Assembly: GCA_026225945.1 (NCBI GenBank)
Contig: JAMJFZ010000199.1
Span: 65,702,001 to 65,766,000 of the forward strand
Length of the DNA: 64,000 bases
Direction of reading: 5' to 3'
From: Cricetomys ansorgei
Taxonomy: Eukaryota; Chordata; Mammalia; Rodentia; Nesomyidae
Shown here: piece after piece, positions 44,700 to 57,300 of the stretch
How the letters are laid out: each line of letters starts with the position of its first letter
How positions within the stretch are numbered: the first letter of the stretch is position 1
Notes under the pieces: model-generated
What the model was told of the DNA's origin: nothing
Seen by the model: only the letters and a program-made list of their open reading frames with translations
Databases searched by the model: none
Position numbers and translations under genes: made by a program

Positions 44700-44885
44700 A
44701 GCCTGTGTTCAGCTCAGGCTCTGGCTGTGTAAATCCAGGAGTTAACCTGAAGAAAATTGCTTAACCTATTTAAGTATCATTTTCTTTATCTGTGAATTTG
44801 GAATAATTAAAGTGAGTGTCTTACAGGGTTGTTCAAAAGATCAAGGTTACTCAATCTGCTGAAAGTGCAAATGCAGTTGCTACTA
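44700..44885 (+). mobile_element. MIR SINE
   Basis: GGCTCTGGCTGTGTAAATCC, AAATTGCTTAACCTATTTAA, CTTTATCTGTGAATTTGGAA and GTCTTACAGGGTTGTTC follow the MIR consensus from the CORE to the 3' part. Confidence 0.78.
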
Positions 44886-47800
44886 GATTCCTTTGAGCAG
44901 CCAATAAATGTTGGCTGTGACTCGTAGTGCTGGTTCTATCTATGCCAGTCTAGCAGCCTTAACCTGCACTTATGTAGTATCTCTGAGGCTCAGTCTTACC
45001 TGGAAAGATGACTGACTGTCTTGGGAATATTGGAATATATTATTTAAATTGTTTATTGTGGTAAAAAAGAATTTAAAGCATGATTGTTAAGCACATTGAA
45101 GAATCTGAAAAAGGATTTTTAGTACTGTAATCTTTTCCTCAGAAAAGGTGCATACATACCATCAGGTTAAATGTTTGTACAACTTGGGGCAGCCTTGAAT
45201 ATTTGGTTTAGTAAATATGTGAAGGATATCCTAGAAATCAGTTAACCACTCACATAATAGTGAAAGTGAAAAATCTGAAGCTACAACTCTTGGGAGATGT
45301 AACCAATTTGGGTTCTTAGTCAACAGAACACTGCTCCCAGTGATGTCTAAATCCACGCCCTTGAAACTTTTGTGTTACTTTATGTGACAAAAGGACTTTC
45401 AGACATGAGTGGGTTAAGGACATTTTATCGTGAGTACCATAATAATATCCCATTTCAATGGGAACTCATGATAAGTTCACAATCTTATCTTAAAATCCAA
45501 GAATCTGTGCTTTTGGGGTTGGAATAAGTGGGTGCATGCCTACCAAAACCCAGAAGAGAAAGCCAATGTTATTGCTGTAGGGTGACGAAATGGAGCCAGG
45601 GAGTGTATATTTCTTTTAAAAGATAAAGACATGATTTCTCGATGGAGAAACTTGCAGAAGAATGAGTGGGATGAGTGCATCACCCTTTACCATGAAGCCT
45701 CAAAAGTTATTTATGGCCACACTTCTGTTATTTCTGCTCCCTCGGTCAGCCACCATTTTTTGGCATTAATGATGTCCCTAGTAATACAATTAAAACTTGT
45801 ATCTCCCATACACTAAACCTTTGTGCACCATGCCACTCACAGATGATGTTACTGTGTTTGTCTATTTTTAGTGAAAGGATTATACAGGAGCACTAAGTGC
45901 ATGGCTAGAGTTCCCAATGTCTTCACTCCCCTGCCTGGGTAACAGCAACTATTCCTTTTGGTTACCAGGCTCAGTTTCTGTTACTGGGATGGTGATGTCT
46001 CTACTTCTTTGAACATTTTTGGGGAAGGAGATGAGTAAACAGGTTATAGGTCTAGCTGTTAACTCAATGAGACTCATACTGGAATCTCAACAAATATAGT
46101 ATTTCTATAAGATGTAAGACCTCCAGTTCAAAAGCTCATAATTTCCACCAGTTGTCATTGGTTGACAGGGTAAAGGAGGCCCCACTTGGCTTCCATTACT
46201 TAGCTCCTGAATTAATGTACCTTTCCTGTTTAAAATATATGACCAGCCATAGAATGTTCATGCTTTAGACAGTATGCAGCACATCCCCATTGACCCTTTA
46301 CCTGGAGATGATGTTCCTTATCTTTTCACTAAGAAGAATAGGCCAGTAGCTGCTGGGTAATTAGAAAGTGATAGGATCCTTGATCTTTAGCTCTTTTCAA
46401 TGCCTACACTTCTCTTGATGACATAAAATACCCTTCACTCTGAATTTTGGAGAGATTCTAGGCAGACTGAACTCTATGGGGAGAACATGTCAGTCCACTC
46501 CTAACAGAATACATGGCTCTTCCTTTGAGAATAAATGACTAGAGTATGATTTTTAAAATGTATTTGACCTCAAGATTTTGAGGACTATAGCAAAATTGGA
46601 GGATTCATTGTTTTCTGTTGGGCAGGAGGCTTTGTATTTGACAGTGGCTATTGCTGTCAGAATCAGCACTGAGGATGGAAATGTATGTTAGTGTGTAGTA
46701 CTTTTATTTTTCAGTTGTAGAGTCCCTGTATGATATTACTGAGTGACTACTGATAGAGACTGGTTGCTGCCAATTAGTCAAATTATTCTGTTGGTTTTTC
46801 TGTACATTTTCTATGGCAGATGCTCTTTGATGCACATAACATGCCATACAAAGCTTTTGAATGCTCCCTGTCCTCTTGCATATGTTTTCCATATACCTCT
46901 ACCCCTAACTCCTCATCCTCAAATTGTGATACTTTCCAACCCAGTCCTTGACTCACTCCTCAGATCATTCAACAGTGCAGTGAAGCCTCAGATATTCTAA
47001 CCCCTGCTAATTCCTCTTCCACCCAAGGTAGATGGCACCATTCAGTGCCTAAAGCATTTCTCATTGGGAAGACTTTTCATTACCACTGTTTTACAAGACT
47101 ACCTCTGGGCAAGGCTGTGCTACAGCCAGCTTCCAGTGTTGGCTTGTGGCCACACACTGAACTGTACATCTGTCAACAGAGCTCAGGATTTTTCTTGCTC
47201 CACTTGAAGGCCACTTATATATACACTAATGCCTTGCTCTATGCATTTATTTGATCCAACTATATAGGTATTTATTAGTGTTACTAACCTTTACAAATAA
47301 CCAAATTTAAGAATCTATTTTAATCTAATTTTTAGTTCATTAATTTTTACTCCTTTTGAACTGATTTTTTTGGTCTATCATGTTTAATTTTCTTCTGTGT
47401 ATATAGTTCTTGAGTTATGATCTTGTACAATTGACTTTTGAATTTTATGTCCCCTGTTGAGGATGCCTGAAATTATAAATAGGCTTTCTAAATGCCAAGA
47501 TTTTGTTTTGTTGTACTTTATATTTTAAAGCATATTCTAACTTATTTAAAAATAATTTATATCTGTCTTTGTAAATATCTCCATGTGTCTTTAGCTGTCA
47601 GTATGTTCCATGATTAGTTTTAATAAATACTGTGCTTATGATTTCTTAATTAATTTAATTCTTGAATATATCCCTTAAAAACAATTTTCAACATACACTT
47701 TGGTGAATAAGAATAACCCCATGCATCTTCTTTTTAACTCTTTAAGCTTTGTTTCCACATCAATTCTTTTCCCTTATTTTTATTATAGCCTGACTTTATA

Positions 47801-48339
47801 CTTAACAGTTCCTTGCTAACAACTTGTAATCAGGCCTTGCTTTGTATTCAAACACACAACTTCTGCTTTCTCACTGAAATTCTTGAATTTGCTTTTTAAA
47901 ATATAAATATTGATGTGTTTTGGCTTAATTGAACCGTAGTTTCTATTTGTTTCCCATATATGCTATGTATGTTTTGTTCCTCTGATTGTCCACTGCTTTC
48001 CTGTGTTTTTAAATTCTTTATCACACTTACTGGCGTAAGTATTGTCACATATTTTACTTCTATAAATGTTATCATTTTAAAATGAATTTTTTGATGCCAG
48101 TTTCTTTGTGTTATGATGTATGTACACATGTGTCACATGTGTGCAAGTATGTACACGTGTAAGTACTTGTAATGATGCATGAGTATCTGATGTATTGATT
48201 TTATTGTTTCCTCATCTAGCTTTTTTGTTAGCTTCCTTAGTTTAATTTTCTTTTAATTAAATATATAATTTCACAAATTTTTGGGCTGTAGCAACAGTTG
48301 ATATAAATATCAATTGCCATTATCTTAAACATGCATTGA
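44886..48339. other. ~3.4 kb without recognised genes; AT-rich right half
   Basis: 45340-45480 (GACAAAAGGACTTTCAGACA, GTTAAGGACATTTTATCG) hints at an ancient LTR-type repeat. 47250-48340 is strongly AT-rich and may be very old L1. Frames of 61-85 codons (45631-45816, 46743-47000, 47045-47254, 47896-48129) have no family resemblance. Confidence 0.4.
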
Positions 48340-48508
48340 TTCTTTTTTCAATTTATTTTTCTATTTTTTGAGAAATCCATACATGAGTACTATATTTATG
48401 CCATTTATATCTACTCCTCCCCCTCATCATCTACCAATTCCCACTCCATTCCCTCTGAAACTCATTATCTTTTCTTTATTTTTTATTGAAAAATATATTT
48501 AGTGTTGC

Positions 48509-48556
<48 letters not shown>

Positions 48557-48745
48557 AGGGCTGATTACATACAATTAGATAACCTATTAGGGGCTCAACT
48601 TTGGAGAAAAATAATTCTCTCTTTCAGCAGGCATTGTTTGCCTGTAGCTCTTCATCTCAGGAAGAGGTCCTGGGAGTTGTTCTTCATTTATGTTGGAATG
48701 TCAATTGGTGTTGTCATTATGCTAGTCTTACATAGCTTTCATATA
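48340..48745 (-). mobile_element. L1 3' UTR, antisense, with (TG)n
   Basis: TTTGAGAAATCCATACATGA is the complement of the L1 tail. GGGCTGATTACATACAATTA, GATAACCTATTAGGGGCTCA, TTTCAGCAGGCATTGTTTGC and CAATTGGTGTTGTCATTATG continue the 3' UTR. Twenty TG units (48516-48555) sit inside it, giving the valine/cysteine-rich start of a 92-codon frame. Confidence 0.82.
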
Positions 48746-49334
48746 ACATTATTTTCCTTTAAATCAGATAATTTCCTTTTATCATTCTTATAAATGCCCC
48801 AAGCTTTATTCTACTGTCAAAGTCTTCATTTTGCATTCATTAATGAGAAATAATTTTGTTTATCAAATAGTCTAGGCTATTTTTTATTTTCTTTCAGGTA
48901 TTTGAAAATGTCACAGTTTGACTATTATGTGTGTGATATTTTTGAAGTAATCTTGTTTCTAATTTACCAACCTTTTCAATGTTGAAAATTCATGTCTTGA
49001 ATATGAGTGTGGGGGGATTATTGGAAACTTCTAATGCTTGTTCATATTTGCTTCTGGACAAATGCTGACTTCAGTTGGATGTGCTGTATCATCAAAATTG
49101 TTCCAAAGATTGTGGGTTCTGAACCTTGCTCTTTTTCCACTGCTTTCCCGTCTTTGAACTTTAGGTCATTGGAATATCTATTGACTTTTCCCCAAGCCAT
49201 AGTCCTTTTCTATGGCATGGCCATAAAGCTTTGAAGCCCATGAAATGACGCAAAATTTTTTATTCTTAATGTTCATTTAATTATTTTTATTAATATCTCT
49301 AAAATTCTCCATTTTATTAAATATGACAACTTTT
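48746..49334. other. No feature recognised
   Basis: AT-rich; a 75-codon frame at 49007-49234 has no family resemblance. It may be the unrecognisable inner part of the L1. Confidence 0.4.
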
Positions 49335-49515
49335 GTCACTTGAAACAAAATTTAGAGATAGTATTTCATGTACCCCAGGCTGGCCTCAAACTCATTAGAT
49401 GGTAAGCATGACCTTGAACTTCTGATGATCCTATCACTATCTTTTATGTTCTTGGCTTATAGACTTATGCCACTAGCATGATAGGCAAGTACTTCACTGA
49501 CTGAGTTACATTCCT
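49335..49515 (-). mobile_element. B4-type SINE (B1-ID composite), antisense
   Basis: The left part is complement of B1 (ACCCCAGGCTGGCCTCAAAC, GACCTTGAACTTCTGATGAT). The right part, GATAGGCAAGTACTTCACTG and ACTGAGTTACATTCC, is complement of an ID/tRNA head. The combination defines B4. Confidence 0.82.
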
Positions 49516-50955
49516 ATTCTTGAAATATATTTGGTAGCTATTTTAACTTTAGGTGTTAGGTTAACCTCAGTCCTGTTTCTTTTGACTAATTTTTCTCTTG
49601 ATGATGAGACATTGCATCTTACCTTTTTATTGGGTCCTTGATTTAATTTACCTCCAGATACTCGGTGTGAGATACAATAGAAAGTGAGTAGGAAATGCTC
49701 TCACCTATATAAAATGATGCATTGTTTTTTCAGCAGGTCATAGATAATGTGTGGAGGATGGATTGAATGCATGCTCACAGTGTAGCATCTGACAGGGTGC
49801 ATGCAGGACTTTATTATTCTAAAGAAGAACAAGAATAGGGGCATTAACTAAGGTGTTGCACAAGGGGGAAAAGGAGCCAAATTTGTGATCAGTTTCAGTG
49901 TTGGACAAATCAGTTTCAGTGATAGATGTAGAAATAAGAAAATGTAAAGGATGAAAGCTATCATATCTTTGGAGAGAATTTATGTGTGAAGTACAACAGG
50001 AAGATTCTGAAAGGATATCCTCATGGTTTATCAGCTTGATCTGCCTCTTCAGGACAGGTCATATGTCTAGGCAACACTCATGTCTCTTGAGGCCACACAC
50101 TCATGAATTAGCATGAGATACTTACATGGTAGTTAACTAGAGCAAATCCAGATTGAGTTTAAATCATAGGTAAATTCCATCCCAGCATTCCCTGGGCTCT
50201 TTTTCACTGGAAATGTTTACCAGCAGACTACTGTAAGGAAAAGATGTAAAAATATTTCAATGGCAGCAGAGACAATGTAGCAACGGACTTTAATATCCTG
50301 TCAAAGAAGCTGCTTCCTGGTGAAATTCTGCTACTTGCTTTGACTAATTCTAAGAGAAGAAAAGCCGTGCTGACCCTGATGAACACTCTGCTACAGTTAT
50401 GAAACATTTCAATATTTCAAACCCTTTGTGCACATCATGAGACTGCCCAGTAAGCAACAAATAAGCCTCAGAATATTGTTTGCTCAAGCTACAATATAAG
50501 TTTCTGAAGTTACAAAGCACAGCTTTGTGATAGCTTGCTTCTTATGTAGGACATGCAGAGAGATTAGCTCAAAAAATATTCTCCCAGAGGGACAAACGTC
50601 TTCCTCGACAGATGGAGGACACTTAGGCTTTGATTTCCAGTGTGGGGAGATCAGGAAAGCAGGAGGACACTAGCTTATGTATCCAGAGGTCAGAACCTTT
50701 CTTTTAAGTGAAGGCCTCAATATTTTCCCCAATATTGACTTCCTATGGGGCTGCCTCTGTGTGAATTCCTCCAACCTCAAACTTTTTTGATCCCTGTTTT
50801 CAGGTGTTACCAGAGTGACAACACAAGGATAGGAAGGCAGGGTTTGGGAGCACAACTTCTCTCACAGCAATGAGACACAGTAAAGAAACTGCAACTAACC
50901 TTAGAATTAAAACCAGAATCCTTGTGGTTCTTCCTGTAGACCTCATACCTGGAAC
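49516..50955. other. Unique sequence; nothing recognised
   Basis: CAGTTTCAGTG occurs twice within about 20 bp near 49900. A 61-codon minus-strand frame at 50670-50855 is unremarkable. Confidence 0.4.
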
Positions 50956-51148
50956 TCTCTTTCTCTTCTTTCCTTCCTTCCTTCCTTCCTTCCTTCCTTC
51001 CTTCCTTCCCTTCCTCCCTTCCTCCCTCCTCCTCTTCCTTCCTCCCTCCCTTCTTCCTTCCTTCCTCCTTTCCTTTCCTTTCCTTTCCTTTCCTTTCCTT
51101 TCCTTTCCTTTCCTTTCCTTTCCTTTCCTTTCTTTCTTTTTCTTTTTA
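50956..51148. repeat. Polypyrimidine tract (CCTT)n-(CCTCC)n-(CCTTT)n
   Basis: The CCTT block is followed by a CCTCC-rich middle and about 13 units of the pentamer CCTTT (about 51068-51132). Serine/phenylalanine/leucine-rich plus-strand and RKEGRKE minus-strand frames are repeat artefacts. Confidence 0.97.
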
Positions 51149-51519
51149 GAAATCTGTTTCTTACATCATCTAATTCCACACTGCCTTGGGAGTAAGTTGC
51201 TTCTTTGATTTTCTGAATCTAAGGTGGTCTTTTGGTTTAATTACTCATATACTTGTTGCTGTCCCAACAATTGCATGAGTATTTACTAAAATCTCAGGGT
51301 TAAAACTTGCACCCCTAAAAATGAATGAATGAGCGAATAAATAAATAATTAAATAAATACATAAACAAACAGAATTACAGATAGAAACTCACCCACTTTT
51401 TAAGGTCTGTATAATTTTCTAAGACTTATCTATTAGATTTGTAATCATTCACAAACTCTATTTTATATATTAGGTGAATGTTTTACCCTCCCTCCAGAGC
51501 CAAAATATTTAAGTCCCGA
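51149..51519. other. No feature recognised
   Basis: Contains an A-rich run of AATAAATAAATAATTAAATA type (about 51330-51365). Otherwise unassigned. Confidence 0.45.
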
Positions 51520-52085
51520 TGGTGAAGAGTTAAGACCTTGACAGAAACATTTCGAGGGAAAAAAGTTTATTTGGGCTTATGCTTTCAGAGATGTTAGCCA
51601 ATGTTCACTTGGCTCCGTTGGTTCTGAGCCTGCGGTGGAGTGCAACGTCATGGCAGAAGGAGAAGAACTTTTCACCCAGGGCAGGAAGAAGGAGGTAAAG
51701 AAAAGGTAGAAGGGATGGGAACAAGATAGTCCTAAGGAAAACATAGTGTTCAAGTGATCTATTTCATCTAGTGAGGCTCCACTTTCTATAGCAGTGGTTC
51801 TACACTTGTAGGTGCTATTCCCTTTGGGGGTTGAATAACTCTTTCACAGATCTTGCCTAAGACCATCTGCATATCAGATATTTACACAACAGAAGCAAAA
51901 TTACAGTTATGAAGTAGCAACAAAAATAATTTTATGGTTGGGGATCACAACAGTATGAGAAACTATAGCATTAGGGAGGTTGGAATCTACTCTTCTAAAG
52001 TTTCCAGGACTCCTGAATATACCACTGCCAACTAAACCTAGACTCTGATCAATGAGTCTGTGGGGACTTTTCATAATTAGAACCT
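51520..52085 (-). mobile_element. MaLR-type LTR, antisense, split by a URR1 insertion
   Basis: Left part: AAAGTTTATTTGGGCTTATG, TGCGGTGGAGTGCAACGTCA, TGGCAGAAGGAGAAGAAC, AGTGAGGCTCCACTTTCTAT. After 51792-51992 the same repeat resumes with AAGTTTCCAGGACTCCTGAA, ATACCACTGCCAACTAAACC and AATGAGTCTGTGGGGACTTT. The two halves are continuous in the usual repeat (CACCTTCTAAAGTTTCC). Confidence 0.7.
51792..51992. mobile_element. URR1-like hAT-Charlie element nested in a MaLR LTR, with TSD
   Basis: It lies in the opposite orientation to the copies at 22.6 and 35.0 kb. The left end CAGTGGTTCTACACTT is clear. AACTCTTTCACAGATCTTGC, AGACCATCTGCATATCAGAT, TATGAAGTAGCAACAAAAAT and TTTTATGGTTGGGGATCACA match the family in reverse; the right end is worn. 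Flanking octamers TTCTATAG (51784-51791) and TTCTAAAG (51993-52000) agree at 7 of 8 positions. Confidence 0.9.
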
Positions 52086-52824
52086 CAAGGAGTCCCAGAG
52101 AAAATGTTTTCCCCCTGCCTTCTGTTTAAAGGTTCCTTCCCAAGGCTAGAGCTCCGTGTTCTAATTTTGTTCTCATTGGGAAGACTAAATATACATCTAT
52201 GAAAATTGGGGGTAATACTGATTCAATACTAATCAATACTGATTCAATAGTGCTGATTCAATAGTAATCAGTTTTACCCTGGAAGCTGGCTGGCTTTAGT
52301 GCCTCTTGTTTCTTAGCTGCAGGGCACATTGTTAAAGAATTTGGTATAAAACTGGCTGTACTGTGGGAGTTAAGACTCTGAACATGTATGAGCAGTGACC
52401 AGCTTTAACCCAAGTGATTGACAGAAACAATATGCCAATATATTTATAACACGTATTTATGGCAATATTTAGTTTTTGTAATGCATGCTGAGCCAGAAGC
52501 TTAGGTAGCCAAATCAAGCCTAGGAACACATGTCTCAACATCTAGATAAGTGTGTTCTCTAGAGTCAGAGGACACTTTTAAAAAAATTCTAGCTATAAAT
52601 TAATCTATTTGACTGGTCATCTTTATATAGAAAGACTTATTTCTAGTACACTGACTGACACAAAAACATCAGAGCATAAGTAAATTTTTTATCACAATTT
52701 GTGACTTGGCCTTTGAAAACACTGTTGTATCATTTATGACTTTAGACAGTATTAAAAGTGACCATAGAAACAGGGGTCCAAGATCCACAATTTTTGGATC
52801 ATGATATAGCCCATAAGAGGACAC
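52086..52824. other. Unique sequence with a small tandem array
   Basis: Includes the CTGATTCAATA array at 52218-52263. No exon or repeat family recognised; the 69-codon minus-strand frame at 52332-52541 is unremarkable. Confidence 0.4.
52218..52263. repeat. Minisatellite-like array of CTGATTCAATA
   Basis: Exact copies start at 52218, 52239 and 52253, with a worn copy (CTAATCAATA) at 52229-52238. Confidence 0.85.
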
Positions 52825-53340
52825 TGTGATAGCTATTCTTGTTGTCAGCTACATGTGGAAGTAACTAAAACCCAAGTGGCTGGGAACACCTGTGAAGATA
52901 TTTATTAATTGAATTATTTGAATTGGGAAGGCCCACCCCAAATCCAGATCATTTGATGTAGGAAGATATACCTTAAATATGAGCCACATCTTCTAGAAAC
53001 AGCCTATATAAGAGACATGAAAGATGGAAACCCTTGCTTTTTTGTTTGCTTGCTTGCCCTCACTCTAACTGGCAAGTTCATTCATTTCCTCACTGGTATT
53101 AGAGTCCAAATCTTTGGAATTTTGGTATATATTGAAGACTACTTTGATGCCAAATGTGCCTCTCATGTGTTTTACAACTACTGGAATTTTGAATGGTGAA
53201 GCGGTTTGTTTTAATTCATGATTCACTGCAAGACAGAGGGAAACACCTCCATCACAGACTGCCCAATTCCCCCTGTGTCTAATTTTAATTCTTATCTCTA
53301 GTATCTTGCACAATGCCTGACATAAATATCATTTTCAATA
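52825..53340 (+). mobile_element. MaLR-type LTR, sense
   Basis: AAGTGGCTGGGAACACCTGT, AATTGGGAAGGCCCACCCCA, AATATGAGCCACATCTTCTA, CTAACTGGCAAGTTCATTCA, TTTCCTCACTGGTATTAGAG and ATTGAAGACTACTTTGATGC follow a common rodent MaLR-like repeat. The 60-codon plus-strand frame inside is incidental. A MIR/L2-like tail (CACAATGCCTGACATAAATA) lies at its end. Confidence 0.65.
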
Positions 53341-54239
53341 TGTTTATTAAATGATTGAATAGATTAATTCTATCAGAGATGTAACATGCAAACACCCAGT
53401 TCTCATTTGTTTGCTATAAATTTCTGCAGAATTCACCCTCTACCTGATAAATAGTCTAATTTTTTCTTTTTACTACAGATCATAAGATGCCTGTGGTTTT
53501 GTGTGGGATGTCCACTTCACTAACTGCCCAGATTTCCATTGCACTTACAAGGATAAGAGTAGATTGCTCCTAAAAGGCTGTGTGTAATAGTTTGCTATCC
53601 TTTCATCAGGCACACAGGGCAGCAGACTTAAAATATAAATAATGACCTGAAAGCAAGGTAATTTGGAGCCATTTCATAGCCGATGAACCATTATTCCTCC
53701 CTCTCATCAATGCATCTAAAACAGTCTCTCCTATCACCTTGCTCAACCTCCACCATAAAATTAATTACCTCTAGATAGACCCCATTTAATTGCTCATAAA
53801 ATTGATCTTACTTTTCAGATTTTTATGGCAACTAGTAAGTCATCAACAAAAGTGCTGAGAATAAATGGGGTGCTCATTAGCTACCTTGAAATAAAATAAA
53901 ATAAACTCATGATGAATGTAGAGGCTTTGGCATCTGAGATGGTAGTGTGTGGTAGATGTGTGTAAACAACACAGAACCATTGAAGAGCTCACCAAAGAGA
54001 GTTCCAAAATGGCTCAAGTAATTCAAGACACAGTAGAAATAGTGTTATGATTCAGTTTGGAAACCAATTTCAAATGAATACCAAAGTTAGTATGTTTATG
54101 CATGAAAATGAAAGCATTTATGTCATAGAATGAATCATGGGTTAGCGTTAGCAAAACGATAGCTCCGGCTTGTTTCTCCATGTGATCACTATTTACTTCT
54201 GGAAAAAATGTTCTTTTTCACATTATGTAAGTATCTCTG
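53341..54239. other. Repeat-free sequence, candidate conserved non-coding element
   Basis: 53480-53890 shows no repeat match and contains homeodomain-type cores (AAATTAATTACC, CATTTAATTGCTCATAAAAT). No coding signal is seen. Confidence 0.35.
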
Positions 54240-54360
54240 CATTGGTCACAGTAATAATTACTTCATAGGTTGTTGTTAGGGTTTGAATGAGACACTGAGT
54301 GCAAGATACCCAGTGAAGAATCTGGTCCAAAGAACACATTTGATGAGTGTTAAGTACAGT
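54240..54360 (+). mobile_element. MIR SINE remnant
   Basis: AATAATTACTTCATAGGTTG, TTGTTAGGGTTTGAATGAGA and GAACACATTTGATGAGTGTT follow the second half of MIR, with an extra ~10 bp in the middle. Confidence 0.7.
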
Positions 54361-57300
54361 CCTAGTATTGTCCTTGTTGGTAAAATACCAATAAACAAAC
54401 ACACACATAAGTGGGGTGGTGTTCTGGGAAGATGTTGTATTTGTCAGATCAGTGTTTGAAATTCAAGTTTGGATCTTGAGGGAATTGTTTGACCAACTCT
54501 ATCCCTCCACACACTCATTCTACACAGGGACTCTTAATTGATTGGTTCTGAAGACACAGTGGATGAGACTTAACTCAGAAGAGTATCTACTAAGACTGCC
54601 TAGATATATGGTATCCTTGGCCTATGCCCACATATATCTCATTCTGTTCTCACTCTGAATAGAAGAGCTAAGGCTGTTCCTTGCATCTAGCATTTACTTA
54701 GGTTGGCTGAAGAGCAGGACAGGGGCCATGGAAACATTCCTTGTTGCCTGCAGCTGAATGGTGCTCTAAAGTCAAATGGTTGTACTATCTGGTTTCTGGG
54801 TACTTCTATAGAGAGGAATAGCATCAAACTGTAGGAACCAATCTTTGACCTGTGTGGTTCCATTTGTTGGAATCACTTCTATCCTGCTTTCACATCAACA
54901 TTAGTTAATATATATATTCCTGTCCATTCTCATTGTTTAGAGGGGGTGATTTCCTCCTTAAGTTCTTCAAATGGTCAACCTGTATTAGTTGCATTTCACT
55001 ATAAAATTCAATCCATGCTAATAATGATCTTTGTATAACTATGACATCTAAATACAAACATGTGGATGTACTAGTCTGTCTTACCTCTAAGCTCAGTTCA
55101 GGCTTCACTAAAGATGCGTCAAACTATTGGAAGGAATGTAAGCCAGTATGGCAAGCTGATGGGCCAGAGATCATGTGACAAGTCTTTAAGGAGTGTTTAC
55201 ATTGAAGCTTAGAGCCCAAATCCCAAACCACACAGCACAAAGACCTGGAGCAAGGAAAACAGAGAACCAAGATGTCGGGGTAGATCTACTATACAAAAGC
55301 TACCAATTTGAGTATTTGAGTATTGACTACCAATGCTTGATGAATGATGAAGGCAGATGTGTTAGATCTTAGACAGCTTAAATGAAGAACTCCTAGTTAT
55401 CATTTGGGGATGCAAAATGTCTTTAATTCTTTTTGGCTTCATCTATGAGTTAACACTAGACATATATAGCAGAGTGCATTTCATCAGCAGCATTCATTAT
55501 ACACAAATTGTGGCCTAGAATGAAACAAGTCTGAAGAATGTTAGTTAAGCCAACCCCACCACAGAATCACCAGACTTTCTCAGAATCCTTGTAATACTAA
55601 TATCAATTTCTAAACTCTTGTCATTTACCAAACAGCATGAGCAGATAATCCCTTCCTTTTTTAAATTGATAATTTGAGCTAGTATCTCATGAGGCACTGC
55701 TCCAGAGAACACAGCTCAATGCTATTCTTAGAGGTTTGTACAATTTTCATGGCTGTGATTATTCTGTGTGTTTATTTATAGGGTGCCTTGTTTTAGAAAA
55801 AAAATTATAGCAATCAGTACAGGAGCGATCCTCACAGACTAGCTTAAATTTAATCTTTAAAGCTAATGCAGTGCTTGACCTGGTATTACAATAGTCTTTC
55901 TTGAGCATGAGTTCTCTTGAAAATATGAAAAGTTATTACTTCTCAGTGGCAAAAAGCCAAAATAAAACATCTCAGCAGTATTCAACTTTCTCCTAAAGGT
56001 ATGGGGTGACTAGAGTTTTCTAAAGTTGAATCTTAGAGTTAAACCCCCAGGACACAAAATTTCCCCAAGAGCCACGTGCAGTTAGACTTTGGAACAGATT
56101 AGGCATGCTCCAGTAGGAGAGTGTTTGCATTTAGCTCTATTTATAAAGACCGAACTACCGTTTGGAAAACTTTGCTAAACTTTTGTGATCTCTAATTTTA
56201 CTAATAAACAATAATAATTTCACTAATAAAAAATTTATAAATAAATGAATTTAGCAATAAATGATAATTTTACTAGTAAGTAATAATAATTTTACTAATA
56301 AAACATGAATACTTTCAAAACAGTCAATGGGTTGCTGACAAAAGGGTGAAAACAATCATAAACTCCCTATTTCATAATAGAAACTCCACATTTGCTGGCT
56401 GCGATTATGGTGCACCCCAACTTTTTAGGAAGCACCCCCAAACATGCTATGAAATTCACACTGCATTCCTGCCATCAGAGAAGGGTAGAGCCAGCATCTT
56501 GAATGTTGGAGTTGGCAGAATGAATTCTTAGCAAGTATTAGTTGTGTATGGGGGAAATCAGTTTGTGGAAATTTCAGTCAGGGGACATTTATGATTCAAT
56601 GGGAGGCACCTATGTCTATAGGCTTGCCATTATCAATGGGTGGCAGGAACTGGCATTGTGAGTGTTCCATGTAAGGATGCTCGGATGCTCTACTGATGTG
56701 GAACTGAATGTAAAAAGATGGCTTTCCCTGTGTCATTTTAGATGCACACAATGCCTTTATCCACGTCACCCATTGCTCCTAGAGCCCTGCTCTAAACAGA
56801 GTTTGGACCTGTGTCCTATGCACTGCGAAGCACTTGTTGACTTAGTAGAACAGAGAGTCCCATTCATAGAACTCCAGAATCTCTTTTAGTTTAAATCTTG
56901 AAACATGGACTATCTGATTACCAGCCTCTCTGGAGTTAAACTGTAGCTGTGAAAGGACCTAGTGTATTCCTTAATGTTCTACACTCCCTCAGTGAGCCAA
57001 AGGTGAAATCTTACACAGAAAGTGACATATTTTTCTGACAATGTCCTTACTAGGGCAGAAAAATTAAAGATGCCTGGACACTTGGTCTTCTTAAATACAA
57101 ATTAAGTAATGTTTTATATGTAGCTTTTACAAATGATGTTCCTTTTTCAACATTGTTAGCCAAGAAAATGAGGATTTGCTCGTGTCCCTGCCAGCAACAT
57201 CAACACCACTGTCTATGCATGCAGCTGCCCACTAGGTGTTAGGGAGAGAAAATGAAATGAGACATTCACAAGGTTTGTGGCACAAAGTGAGTGCTAAAGA

